This document shows positions 7,231 through 14,717 of a stretch of DNA of 27,361 bases, piece after piece. Both the position numbers and the translations under genes were made by a program. This stretch comes from an uncultured Streptococcus sp. (GTDB lineage: Bacteria; Bacillota; Bacilli; Lactobacillales; Streptococcaceae): positions 1 through 27,361 of the forward strand of contig CAKPVT010000028.1 of the NCBI GenBank assembly GCA_934196125.1, read 5' to 3'. Every line of letters starts with the position of its first letter. The first letter of the stretch is position 1. The notes beneath the pieces are model-generated. The model was not told the DNA's origin and did not search any database. It saw nothing but the letters and a program-made list of their open reading frames with translations.

Positions 7231-7320
7231 AAAGGAATAGAACTCAGACTGAAAGTGTCAAATCATGACCAATTCAATTGATTTGAAAATAACTTTCTGA
7301 CGCGTTCTTAGTGAAAAAAG
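7231..7320 (+). promoter_or_regulatory. secG leader: distant Shine-Dalgarno and nested hairpin
   Basis: AAAGGA (7231-7236) is 84 nt before the secG ATG. The interval is filled by a nested palindrome at 7239-7308: AGAAC/GTTCT, TCAG/CTGA, GAAAGT/ACTTTC and TCAAATCA/TGATTTGA around a 13-nt loop. Removing the folded block leaves about 14 nt between Shine-Dalgarno and ATG. Only GAAAAAAG lies next to the ATG. Confidence 0.6.
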
Positions 7321-7557
7321 ATGTACAATATACTACTGACAACTTTGCTGGTATTATCTGTTATTATTGTGATTGCTATTTTCTTGCAACCACAAAAAAA
7401 TCCAAGTAGCAATGTATTTGATAACAGCGGTTCAGAAGCTTTGTTTGAACGTACTAAAGCGCGTGGCTTCGAAGCGTTTATGCAACGTTTTACAGCAGTT
7501 CTAGTTTTCTTTTGGCTAGTAATTGCTTTGGCGCTAACGATTTTATCAAGTAAATAG
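7321..7557 (+). CDS. secG: Preprotein translocase subunit SecG
   Basis: This 78-residue accessory subunit of the SecYEG channel has two membrane helices (about 2-21 and 56-75) flanking a polar loop (QPQKNPSSNVFDNSGSEALFERTKARGFE). The loop includes the QP..NPSS stretch and the Arg/Lys-rich segment typical of SecG. Its placement before rnr and smpB is the standard Gram-positive arrangement. It probably has its own promoter at 7182-7210. The leader is unusual: the only strong Shine-Dalgarno is separated from the ATG by a 70-nt nested hairpin. Confidence 0.92.
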   Translation: MYNILLTTLLVLSVIIVIAIFLQPQKNPSSNVFDNSGSEALFERTKARGFEAFMQRFTAVLVFFWLVIALALTILSSK

Positions 7558-7560
7558 ATA

Positions 7561-7598
7561 GCAGCTAACGAGGCTAAATAGTGGCTTACGTTGGCTGC
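7561..7598 (+). other. Stem-loop after secG
   Basis: A 10-bp stem (one wobble) pairs GCAGCTAACG (from 7561) with CGTTGGCTGC (to 7598) around an 18-nt loop. No U-tract follows, so it may be a processing or 3'-end stabilising structure. Confidence 0.45.
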
Positions 7599-7624
7599 GC
7601 ATCTTGAATTTTGTACGAAAATTC

Positions 7625-7652
7625 ATGGGCTGGTCACTCAGCTCATTTTTTA
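7625..7652 (+). terminator. Terminator after secG
   Basis: ATGGGCTG (7625-7632) pairs with CAGCTCAT (7639-7646), one wobble, followed by a T-run. Confidence 0.75.
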
Positions 7653-7657
7653 TTATG

Positions 7658-7684
7658 AAGTCGTAAAAGTCTTGTTTACGACTT
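7658..7684 (+). other. Perfect 10-bp stem-loop in the secG-rnr gap
   Basis: AAGTCGTAAA (7658-7667) pairs with TTTACGACTT (7675-7684) around AGTCTTG. There is no U-tract. A weak promoter-like pair (TTGTTT 7672, TAGAAT 7697, 19 bp apart) overlaps it. The rest of 7558-7782 contains no gene. Confidence 0.45.
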
Positions 7685-7704
7685 ATTAGAATGAAGTAGA
7701 ATAC

Positions 7705-7782
7705 GAGAGGAAAATTATTGAGTTAAGCCTAGCTAGGCATTTTATGTCCGATTTTTACTAGGAATACTTACAATCACAAATT
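7705..7782 (+). promoter_or_regulatory. rnr leader with distant Shine-Dalgarno and palindrome
   Basis: GAGAGGA (7705-7711) is 71 nt from the rnr ATG, and an AGGA at 7759-7762 is still about 20 nt away. Between them is the perfect 12-bp palindrome GCCTAGCTAGGC (7727-7738). It resembles the other split leaders but is less convincing. Confidence 0.35.
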
Positions 7783-10116
7783 ATGAACGAAAAAATTATT
7801 GCTTATTTAGAGGAGCATGGAAAAGTCAATATTAATGAATTGGCTGCTGGGCTAGACATGGCTGGCGCTGAAAAATTTCCAAAGCTTATCAAAGAGATTT
7901 CAAAATTGGAAAGTCAAGGAAAGCTGCGTTTTGATGACCATGGGAACCTTGCTCTTCGTAAAAAAATAGAGAAGAAAAAAGAAATCACCGTTACGGGTGT
8001 TTTTCGTGCTAACAAAGCTGGTTTTGGTTTTTTAGCGGTTGACGAAAATGAAGATGACATGTTTGTCGGACGTAATGACGTTGGTCATGCGGTTGACGGA
8101 GATACGGTTGAAGCGGTTGTTAAAAAGCCAGCTAATCGCTTGAAAGGTACAGCTGCTGAGGTTCGCATTGTCGGCATTGTTGAGCGTAGCTTAAAAACGG
8201 TTGTTGGGAAATTTATTCTTGATGACGAAAAACCAAAATACGCTGGTTACATTAAATCCAAAAATCAAAAAATTCAACAAAAGATTTATATCAAGAAAGA
8301 GCCTGTTTTGCTTGACGGCACTGAGATTATCAAGGTTGACATTGATAAATACCCAACACGAGGCCATGATTATTTTGTTGGCCATGTGCGTGACATCGTT
8401 GGACACCAAGGTGATGTTGGTATTGATGTGCTTGAAGTCCTTGAATCAATGGACATCAAATCAGAATTCCCAGAAGATGTTATGGCTGAAGCTAATGCAG
8501 TTTCAGATGCGCCGTCTGAGAAAGACATGGTTGGGCGTGTTGATTTGCGTAATGAAATCACCTTTACCATTGATGGTACAGATGCCAAAGACCTAGATGA
8601 TGCTGTTCATATTAAATTGCTCAACAATGGTAATTTTGAGCTTGGTGTTCATATTGCGGACGTTTCATACTATGTCACAGAAGGCTCTGCGCTTAATCGT
8701 GAAGCCGTTGCTCGTGGGACATCAGTTTATGTGACTGACCGTGTAGTTCCAATGCTACCTGAACGTTTGTCAAATGGTATTTGTTCGTTAAATCCTAATG
8801 TTGACCGTTTGACACAATCATGTTTAATGGAAATTGACCGCAATGGTCACGTTGTTAATCACCAAATTTGTCAATCAGTCATTAAGACAACTTTCCGTAT
8901 GACTTACAGCGATGTCAATGACATTATTGCTGGTGATGAAGAATTGATTGAGCAATACCAACCAATCGTTGACTCTATTCATCATATGACTGCTCTTCAC
9001 AATATTCTTGAAACCATGCGCATGCGCCGCGGTGCTCTTAACTTTGATACGAGTGAAGCCAAGATTATTGTTAATGATAAAGGAATGCCAGTTGATATTG
9101 TGCTTCGTCAACGTGGTATTGCTGAACGCATGATTGAATCTTTCATGTTAGCAGCTAATGAAACAGTTGCAGAGCATTTTGCAAAACGTAAATTGCCATT
9201 TATTTACCGTATCCATGAAGAACCAAAAGCTGAAAAATTACAAAAATTCCTTGATTATGCTAGCATTTTTGGCGTTCAAATCCATGGTACAGCTAACGAA
9301 ATCACTCAACAAGCTTTGCAAGATTTCATGGCAAAAGTAGAAGGTAAACCAGGCGTAGAAGTGTTAAACATGATGCTTCTTCGTTCAATGCAACAAGCGC
9401 GTTATTCTGAACATAATCACGGACACTATGGTTTGGCTGCGGAGTACTATACTCACTTCACAAGTCCGATTCGTCGTTATCCTGATTTGCTTGTTCACCG
9501 CATGATTCGCGAATACACACAACTCACTGATGAGAAAATCGAACACTTTAGCAATGTGATTCCAGAATTGGCAACGTCATCTTCAACCCTTGAACGTCGC
9601 GCTATTGATGTTGAACGTGTCGTTGAAGCCATGAAAAAAGCCGAATACATGGAAGAATACGTTGGTCAGGAATTTGACGGTGTGGTTGCTAGTGTCGTGA
9701 AATTTGGGATGTTCATCGAATTGCCAAATACAATCGAAGGGCTTGTTCACATCACAACTCTACCAGAATTTTACAATTACAACGAACGTACATTGACCCT
9801 TCAAGGCGAAAAATCAGGAAAAGTTTTCCGTGTTGGTCAACCGATTAAAATCAAATTAACACGTGCCGATAAAGAAACTGGCGATATTGACTTTGAATAC
9901 ATTCCAAGTGAGTATGATGTGGTAGAGAAAGTTAAAAAATCACGCAAAGACCGTTCTGGTAAAGAAAAACGTCGTCCAAAAGCGGATAACCACAAAGGTT
10001 CAAAATCAAACAAACCACGAAATCGTAAATCTTCCGCTTCAACTTCTAAAAAGTCAGGCAAGAAACCTTTCTATAAAGAAGTTGCTAAGAAAAAATCACG
10101 TAAAGCTAAAAAATAA
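7783..10116 (+). CDS. rnr: Ribonuclease R
   Basis: This 777-residue processive 3'-5' exoribonuclease degrades structured RNA and works with tmRNA-SmpB in clearing non-stop mRNAs and rRNA. An N-terminal winged-helix/cold-shock region (EVTVTGVFRANKAGFGFL-type segment near 70-90) is followed by the RNB catalytic domain. The metal-binding cluster is intact: TIDGTDAKDLDD at 262-273, with D264, D270, D272 and D273. An S1 domain (FDGVVASVVKFGMFIEL, about 630-700) and a Lys/Arg/Ser-rich tail from about 715 complete it. smpB lies 46 nt downstream with its own Shine-Dalgarno, matching the functional partnership. The start is supported by the family N-terminus MNEKIIAYLEEHG. Confidence 0.97.
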   Translation: MNEKIIAYLEEHGKVNINELAAGLDMAGAEKFPKLIKEISKLESQGKLRFDDHGNLALRKKIEKKKEITVTGVFRANKAGFGFLAVDENEDDMFVGRNDVGHAVDGDTVEAVVKKPANRLKGTAAEVRIVGIVERSLKTVVGKFILDDEKPKYAGYIKSKNQKIQQKIYIKKEPVLLDGTEIIKVDIDKYPTRGHDYFVGHVRDIVGHQGDVGIDVLEVLESMDIKSEFPEDVMAEANAVSDAPSEKDMVGRVDLRNEITFTIDGTDAKDLDDAVHIKLLNNGNFELGVHIADVSYYVTEGSALNREAVARGTSVYVTDRVVPMLPERLSNGICSLNPNVDRLTQSCLMEIDRNGHVVNHQICQSVIKTTFRMTYSDVNDIIAGDEELIEQYQPIVDSIHHMTALHNILETMRMRRGALNFDTSEAKIIVNDKGMPVDIVLRQRGIAERMIESFMLAANETVAEHFAKRKLPFIYRIHEEPKAEKLQKFLDYASIFGVQIHGTANEITQQALQDFMAKVEGKPGVEVLNMMLLRSMQQARYSEHNHGHYGLAAEYYTHFTSPIRRYPDLLVHRMIREYTQLTDEKIEHFSNVIPELATSSSTLERRAIDVERVVEAMKKAEYMEEYVGQEFDGVVASVVKFGMFIELPNTIEGLVHITTLPEFYNYNERTLTLQGEKSGKVFRVGQPIKIKLTRADKETGDIDFEYIPSEYDVVEKVKKSRKDRSGKEKRRPKADNHKGSKSNKPRNRKSSASTSKKSGKKPFYKEVAKKKSRKAKK

Positions 10117-10162
10117 AACTGTTAATTAAGATAATCACTAATTTTCAAGAGAGGTATCTAAT

Positions 10163-10630
10163 ATGCCAAAAGGTGACGGAAATGTCGTTGCACAAAATAA
10201 AAAAGCGCGTCATGACTATAACATCGTTGATACAATTGAAGCAGGGATTGTTCTGACAGGAACAGAAATCAAGAGCATTCGCGCTGCACGTATTCAGCTC
10301 AAAGATGGCTATGCCCAAATCAAAAATGGTGAACCTTGGCTGATTAATGTCCATATTTCACCTTTTGAACAAGGAAATATTTGGAATCAAGACCCTGAGC
10401 GCACTCGTAAATTATTGCTAAAAAAACGCGAAATCGAAAAATTATCAAATGACCTAAAAGGAACAGGGATGACCCTTGTACCACTTAAAGTCTATTTGAA
10501 AAATGGCTTCGCTAAAGTTTTGCTTGGTGTGGCAAAAGGGAAGCATGATTATGACAAACGTGAGACCATCAAACGTCGTGAACAAGACCGAGACATCAAA
10601 CGCCAAATGAAAAATTTCAATGCAAGGTAA
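10163..10630 (+). CDS. smpB: SsrA-binding protein SmpB
   Basis: This 155-residue OB-fold protein binds the tRNA-like domain of tmRNA and mimics the anticodon arm in trans-translation, rescuing stalled ribosomes. The family N-terminus (VVAQNKKARHDYNIVDTIEAG), the central TGTEIKSIRAAR block and the basic C-terminal tail (KGKHDYDKRETIKRREQDRD) are intact; the tail enters the mRNA channel. A normal GAGAGG site lies 9 nt before the ATG. It follows rnr directly and ends at a strong bidirectional terminator. Confidence 0.97.
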   Translation: MPKGDGNVVAQNKKARHDYNIVDTIEAGIVLTGTEIKSIRAARIQLKDGYAQIKNGEPWLINVHISPFEQGNIWNQDPERTRKLLLKKREIEKLSNDLKGTGMTLVPLKVYLKNGFAKVLLGVAKGKHDYDKRETIKRREQDRDIKRQMKNFNAR

Positions 10631-10673
10631 ATAGGGAATACTTACAGAGAATTTTAAGTCTGTGATAATCGTT

Positions 10674-10706
10674 AAAAGAGGTTGGAACAATAGGTTCCAA
10701 CCTCTT
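10674..10706. terminator. Bidirectional terminator between smpB and the RpiR-family gene
   Basis: AAGAGGTTGGAAC and GTTCCAACCTCTT form a long perfect stem around AATAG. T-rich flanks on both strands serve two converging genes; the right edge touches the stop of the reverse gene. Confidence 0.85.
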
Positions 10707-11455
10707 TATAATTTTCGATGAGCCATATTGAGCAAAACCTCAACAAAAATCATAGTGATAGCCTGCGTATCTACAATAGATTGTTTTGAAATGGAATTTC
10801 CAGGAAGAGTAATGACATGATTAAAGTATTTCGCGGCAGCAACGTGCTCATTTAATGTAATCAGATAGGAATTCTGTGGCATATTTTTTGAAACAGCACT
10901 TAATGTGTTATTGAAATTGGTTGACGACCCTGAAATAGAAAACATAATAAGTGTATCTTCTTCGTCAATAATATTTGAAAGATGATTTCCGCTGTTTAAA
11001 TCACTTGCTAATTGACTAGCGATACCTAAATCTTGTAAACCAAAATGTAAGTACCTTGCAGGGAGTGATGATAGAAAAATACCAAGAATATGCAGACGCT
11101 GTCTTTTTAAAATACAATCAACAAGTTCGTCAATTGCTTGACGTTCTAAATGTTTCATTTGATTTAGAATAAGGTTATAATTATCCGCAATTTGGTCAAG
11201 AATATCTTCATTTTCTTCTTTTGGCTTTTGATGAATATAATTGATAGCATAGTAGCGAAAATCTTTAAAACCTTTATAGCCCAAAATTTGGCAAAATCGT
11301 AGGACGGCAGATGTAGAAGTATGTGAATTTGTTGCAATTCTAGTAATTGTCAACGTTTCTACTTTCTCAAAGTTTTCTTTGAGAAAGTGATAAACTTTTG
11401 TTTCAGATTTTGAGTATTCTGGTTCGTGGAGTTGCATTTTTTGTAAAATATTCAT
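10706..11455 (-). CDS. MurR/RpiR-family transcriptional regulator
   Basis: This 249-residue regulator has an N-terminal HTH-6 domain (about 1-75, including TITRIATNSHTSTSAVLRFCQILGY) and a C-terminal SIS sugar-phosphate isomerase-like domain (about 105-240, with DTLIMFSISGSS for the phosphosugar loop). Such proteins sense phosphosugars and usually control adjacent sugar-uptake or amino-sugar genes, but no sugar gene is next to it here, so the target is unknown. The start is supported by AAAGG 10 nt upstream. It converges on smpB and diverges from the SLATT-like gene. Confidence 0.88.
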   Translation of the reverse strand: MNILQKMQLHEPEYSKSETKVYHFLKENFEKVETLTITRIATNSHTSTSAVLRFCQILGYKGFKDFRYYAINYIHQKPKEENEDILDQIADNYNLILNQMKHLERQAIDELVDCILKRQRLHILGIFLSSLPARYLHFGLQDLGIASQLASDLNSGNHLSNIIDEEDTLIMFSISGSSTNFNNTLSAVSKNMPQNSYLITLNEHVAAAKYFNHVITLPGNSISKQSIVDTQAITMIFVEVLLNMAHRKL

Positions 11456-11525
11456 AGTAAAAATACCTTTCTAATCAAGTATTTTAAGTGTTTTTGACAA
11501 AAATGGAGATAACATCATCAAAATA

Positions 11526-11534
11526 TGATATAAT
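11526..11534 (+). promoter_or_regulatory. Extended -10 promoter of the SLATT-like gene
   Basis: TGATATAAT contains the TGn extension and a perfect TATAAT, 32 nt before the ATG. A TTGACA at 11494-11499 is too far (29 bp) to act as its -35. Confidence 0.55.
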
Positions 11535-11566
11535 GTATTTACAATTACAACAAGACAGGAGGAAGT

Positions 11567-11980
11567 ATGGATCCGAAAACATTTATAGAAACTATTGATT
11601 CTACAATTGATAGTTTAAAAAAAGAAATTCAATTTTATAGTAGAATAATCAATATTGGTAACGTTATAAAAATAGTTTTATCAGCTAGTATACCAATATT
11701 AATTCATGAAGCTTCTGAATATGAATCATTACTGTTAGTTGTTTCAATAGCCTCAGCAGTAATTACAATTATACAGAGTAGTGTATCTGCTTTTAATTTT
11801 CAAAATAAAGTACAAACAGCAACGCAGATATTAATGAAAATTGAGGATGAAAAATTATTGTATATGACGAAAACATCGCCCTATACCAACACGGATAAAG
11901 AAAACTTTCATTTGCTTGTTACAAGACTTCGAACAGAATTAAATGATATCATATCTGATTTTAACCAAGTAAGTAGTTAA
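11567..11980 (+). CDS. Two-TM SLATT/DUF4231-like membrane protein
   Basis: This 137-residue protein has an N-terminal amphipathic helix (about 1-30), two adjacent hydrophobic segments (about 33-47 and 54-76, AIVLSASIPILIHEA-like and LLLVVSIASAVITIIQSS) and a charged helical C-terminus. The pattern after TM2 (FNFQNKVQTATQILMKIEDEKLLYMT...SPY) matches the DUF4231/SLATT superfamily, two-TM pore-forming effectors often paired with nucleotide-signalling defence genes. No SMODS, SLOG or nuclease partner is visible here. GGAGGAAG provides a strong ribosome-binding site. It is single-gene and AT-rich, next to an IS, so probably acquired. The family assignment is by pattern only. Confidence 0.6.
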   Translation: MDPKTFIETIDSTIDSLKKEIQFYSRIINIGNVIKIVLSASIPILIHEASEYESLLLVVSIASAVITIIQSSVSAFNFQNKVQTATQILMKIEDEKLLYMTKTSPYTNTDKENFHLLVTRLRTELNDIISDFNQVSS

Positions 11981-11992
11981 AAAATACCTAAT

Positions 11993-12769
11993 TTAAGAAC
12001 CTGTATTCACAATATCATAATTCCCTTAAAATCCGGCTAATATGTGATAATTTTACAAAAGAAACCTCCGACGATACTGATTTTTCAACATCCTTTGCTA
12101 ATCTGCGAGAGTGGTTCAACCAAGAAAATGTTCGCTCAACCACCCAGCGTTTCGGGATAATTTGCCAACTTCCTTTGATTTTTTCAGAAATATCCACTGG
12201 ACACTGAAACTCCTCACTCATCATCTTTTCAAAACTTTTCCGATATCCAGCATCTGCTGAAAAAAGCCGTGATTGTTGGGTATTGAGCCATCACTTTACG
12301 AACCACAACATCCAGAAGATTTCCCATGGTATCAACAACGATTTGGCGTTTTCTTCCTTTGACTTTTTTACCACCGTCAATTCCACGGTTCTCTGCGGCA
12401 TCTGTTGTTTTCACGCTTTGTGAATCAATGATGGCGTAAGTTGGAGAGGGTGCTTTACCAGCTTTCAGTCGCTTTTTTTAACAAGTTCTGTCAAAATGGT
12501 ATCCCACAAACCGCTCTCCTTGGCACGACGAAAGAAACTCCAGACAGTTGGATAGGGAGGGAAGTCATTAGGGAGCATCCGCCATTGACAGCCTGTTTTA
12601 GTGATATACAAGGTTGCGTTAACGAGTTCTCGTTTAGACCATTTATAGGTGCGGTGTTTTGAAAAATAGGGTTCAAGTTGTGCCCATTCTTGATCGCTTA
12701 AATCAGTATCATAACGTTTTTTTGTCATAATCTTAGTTTAACACTTTTTTTGTGAATACAGGTTCTTAA
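11993..12769 (-). mobile_element. IS5-family insertion sequence (degenerate copy)
   Basis: Perfect 16-bp terminal inverted repeats GAACCTGTATTCACAA (11997-12012, with its complement at 12750-12765) bound a 769-bp element flanked on both sides by TTAA (11993-11996 and 12766-12769), the likely target duplication. The transposase lies on the minus strand. Element size, the two-frame transposase and the short TA-centred target fit the IS5 family, probably the IS427 group. Confidence 0.85.
12015..12728 (-). pseudogene. IS5-family DDE transposase, frame-disrupted
   Basis: The N-terminal piece (MTKKRYDTDLSDQEWAQLEP...) ends at 12465 with VKKSD. A -1 step on the A7 run (GTTAAAAAAAGC) continues into YAIIDSQSVKTTDAAENRG; that site could be programmed as in IS427-type elements. 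A second break in a run of six T (GGCTTTTTTCAGC) separates VVVRKVMAQYPTITAF from the SADAGYRKSF frame, and about 20 residues before it appear deleted. The final piece ends IPKRWVVERTFSWLNHSRRL. All three DDE segments survive, but not in one readable protein, so it is inactive unless complemented. Confidence 0.8.
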
Positions 12770-12874
12770 TGTACTTTATTGAAATAGTAATGATTTTACC
12801 TACACTTTCAATGATTATTCGCCTTATCAGGAGAAGATAAAGTGTAAAATAAAAAGCTAATAGCTGTATATCAA

Positions 12875-12906
12875 GGTTCTTTGTCAAATCCTGTAGGATT
12901 TGACAA
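12875..12906. repeat. ISL3-type terminus with an 11-bp perfect palindrome
   Basis: GGTTCTTTGTCAAATCC begins here. TTGTCAAATCC (12881-12891) is followed by TGTA and its perfect complement GGATTTGACAA (12896-12906). It lies about 40-70 bp beyond the stop of the ISL3 transposase remnant, where the element's end is expected. Confidence 0.5.
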
Positions 12907-12918
12907 TCCCATTATGAG

Positions 12919-12946
12919 CAAGTAATCGCACGGTTGCTTGTTTTTT
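12919..12946 (+). terminator. Plus-strand hairpin and T-run beside the ISL3 remnant
   Basis: CAAGTAATCG (12919-12928) pairs with CGGTTGCTTG (12931-12940), with wobbles and a 2-nt gap that must open, followed by TTTTTT. The orientation would stop transcription entering the remnant from its 3' side. Confidence 0.5.
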
Positions 12947-13213
12947 ATTTATAGTTCATGAGCATGAACTTCTTCTTGAAATTCCGGAAAGATCTAAAGC
13001 CAAATGAGGCACGTTTAAGCCTCTTGATTTTGGTATTCATTCCTTCTTCGAGTGTTCCATTGGAAGAAGGGAGTTCAAAGGCAATTGAGGTTGACTCATG
13101 TTTCCTAAGATGACTTGACTCCAGAAGTTCAAGTAGCTCAAAGAAGCTGTCCGAGGCCTCAACCTTATCGGCTTGTTTTGTAAAACATAGAAGCTTCTTT
13201 TTAAAGTTCTTAG
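12945..13213 (-). pseudogene. 3' fragment of an ISL3-family transposase
   Basis: Read from 13210 down to the TAA at 12945, one open frame gives KNFKKKLLCFTKQADKVEAS..., then ELPSSNGTLEEGMNTKIKRL and KRASFGFRSFRNFKKKF. The (S)NGxLEEGxNxKIKxLKRxxFGFRxFxNF pattern is the hallmark C-terminus of ISL3 transposases. About 88 residues remain; an in-frame stop lies just upstream and the catalytic portion is gone. Inactive. Between 12770 and 12870 I see nothing recognisable. Confidence 0.8.
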
Positions 13214-13254
13214 GCTCATTTTAGCAGTAGTCGTTTTGGCTTGCCTTGCAATAG

Positions 13255-13286
13255 AAAAATTCCCAAGATTGAACTGGGAATTTTTT
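13255..13286. terminator. Bidirectional terminator downstream of pepQ
   Basis: AAAAATTCCCA (13255-13265) pairs with TGGGAATTTTT (13275-13285), with A/T runs on both sides. It sits 18 nt beyond the pepQ stop on the minus strand. Confidence 0.75.
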
Positions 13287-13303
13287 GAGCTATATTAATA
13301 CCA

Positions 13304-14389
13304 TTACCCTTCAAAATAAAGCAACTCTTTTGGTGTGTGTGTAAAGACTTCAAAGCCAGATTTTGTGACGTGCCCGCAATCTTCGATACGTACACCAACT
13401 TTTCCAGGGATGTAAATGCCAGGTTCGACAGAGAAGCACATGCCTTCTTGAATTTCCATATCGTTACCTTCCATGATTGAAGGAAATTCGTGGCAAGTCA
13501 TACCGATACCATGTCCAAGACGGTGGTTGAAGTATTCACCGTAGCCGGCTTTTTTAATGACATTACGTGCAGCAGCGTCAACTTCGCTAGCAAGAACACC
13601 AGGTTTGATGAATTCTTGAGCTGTTAATTGGGCTTCTAAGCAAAGTTTGTAAATATCTTTTTTGAATTGGTCAGGTTTACCAACGGCAACGGTACGTGTC
13701 ATATCACTAGCATAGCCATGCATATCTGTCCCAAGGTCAAACAAGAGTAGTGAGTTATTTTCAATTTTGTTCGTACCAGGGATACCATGTGGATTAGCAG
13801 CATTATTTCCAGTTAAGACCATAGTGTCAAAACTCATTTTTTCAACACCTTGTTTTTTCATTTCAAACTCAATCATGGCAATGACGTCAGTCTCTGTATG
13901 GTCTAATGAAATATTATCAAAACCAACTTGAACCGCTTTATCAGCAAACTGACCAGCGATTAGCATTTTTTCGATTTCATCTTGTGATTTGATGAGACGC
14001 ATTTTTTGAATAAACGGTGTCAAGTCTTCAAAACGTCCGTCAAAAACAGTTTGCAAACCTTGGAATTTTGTCACATTAAGGTTGTCAAATTCAGCAAAAA
14101 CTTTCGCGCTGTCAGTTAAAGGCAGACCAGATTTGATTTTTTGCCAAGGATTTTCAGAATCCATGTAACCAAAAACAGGGAAAGCGACGATGTGGCTTGC
14201 GCGTGCCACTTCAAGCGCAGGAACGAAAAGCACGGGTTCACGGTTGCTATACACAAAAAGGAACATTTGACGTTCGTGTGGGTCACAGTAAAATCCCGTT
14301 AAATAATTTACAGTAACAGGGTCAGAAAAAACAGCAATATTAGCTTTTTCTTGACTAAGATATGAGCGGATTTGATCTAATTTTGACAT
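13304..14389 (-). CDS. pepQ: Xaa-Pro dipeptidase PepQ (M24 family)
   Basis: This 361-residue cytosolic metallopeptidase cleaves dipeptides with C-terminal proline, completing peptide use. The N-terminal creatinase-like domain (VTVNYLTGFYCDPHERQMF) precedes the pita-bread fold, which holds all five metal ligands: the Asp pair in LFDLGTDMHGYASDMTRTV, His in HRLGHGIGM, Glu in SVEPGIYIPG and Glu in VRIEDCGHV. The start is backed by AGAAAGAAGG shortly upstream and a promoter at 14428-14456. Divergence from ccpA is the conserved lactic-acid-bacterial arrangement, linking peptide use to carbon control. Confidence 0.96.
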   Translation of the reverse strand: MSKLDQIRSYLSQEKANIAVFSDPVTVNYLTGFYCDPHERQMFLFVYSNREPVLFVPALEVARASHIVAFPVFGYMDSENPWQKIKSGLPLTDSAKVFAEFDNLNVTKFQGLQTVFDGRFEDLTPFIQKMRLIKSQDEIEKMLIAGQFADKAVQVGFDNISLDHTETDVIAMIEFEMKKQGVEKMSFDTMVLTGNNAANPHGIPGTNKIENNSLLLFDLGTDMHGYASDMTRTVAVGKPDQFKKDIYKLCLEAQLTAQEFIKPGVLASEVDAAARNVIKKAGYGEYFNHRLGHGIGMTCHEFPSIMEGNDMEIQEGMCFSVEPGIYIPGKVGVRIEDCGHVTKSGFEVFTHTPKELLYFEG

Positions 14390-14427
14390 GAGAAACCTTC
14401 TTTCTAATTAACCCCATTTTTTCAAAA

Positions 14428-14456
14428 AAAGTAGAAAAAATCAAGACGTGAGTCAA
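14428..14456 (-). promoter_or_regulatory. pepQ promoter
   Basis: On the minus strand, TTGACT (-35, 14451-14456), a 17-bp spacer and TACTTT (-10, 14428-14433), about 40 nt before the pepQ ATG. Confidence 0.6.
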
Positions 14457-14595
14457 AAAAAGTGAACTTATAGACAAAAAAATAGTAAATGAGATAAAAG
14501 GAAGTTTTTCCATAATTCTAACGAAAATTTTCACAAATTATTTTGAAAAGCCTCAAATTTTGACTTTTCAAGTAGTTTGACACAGAAATCAAGTG

Positions 14596-14609
14596 ATTAA
14601 ACGCTTACA
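14596..14609. promoter_or_regulatory. Candidate cre operator between pepQ and ccpA
   Basis: ATTAAACGCTTACA matches the cre consensus TGTAANCGNTNNCA at every position but the first two. It lies 38 bp upstream of the ccpA -35 box and about 140 bp from the pepQ -35 box, where CcpA could control both genes. Confidence 0.5.
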
Positions 14610-14646
14610 ATGTATGAAAAGTTTTCAAAAAAGACCACTTACCCCC

Positions 14647-14675
14647 TTGAAAGTGTTTCCAAAAGGTGCTAAAAT
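14647..14675 (+). promoter_or_regulatory. ccpA promoter
   Basis: TTGAAA (14647-14652), exactly 17 bp, then TAAAAT (14670-14675). AGAAAGGAAG precedes the ATG at a normal distance. The rest of 14390-14717 is AT-rich intergenic DNA without a gene. Confidence 0.7.
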
Positions 14676-14717
14676 ATTTGTGAAAGCGAAATTTTCAAAT
14701 AGAAAGGAAGTCCAATA

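Noticed and set aside
10634..10645. GGAATACTTACA occurring both here and upstream of rnr (7760)
   Set aside because: A 12-base match is expected by chance several times in a window of this size.
12441..12662. Plus-strand frame of 73 codons within the IS
   Set aside because: Antisense to the transposase N-terminal coding region, with no start signals.
13037..13219. Minus-strand frame of 60 codons
   Set aside because: A neighbouring frame of the same strand carries the recognisable ISL3 transposase C-terminus.
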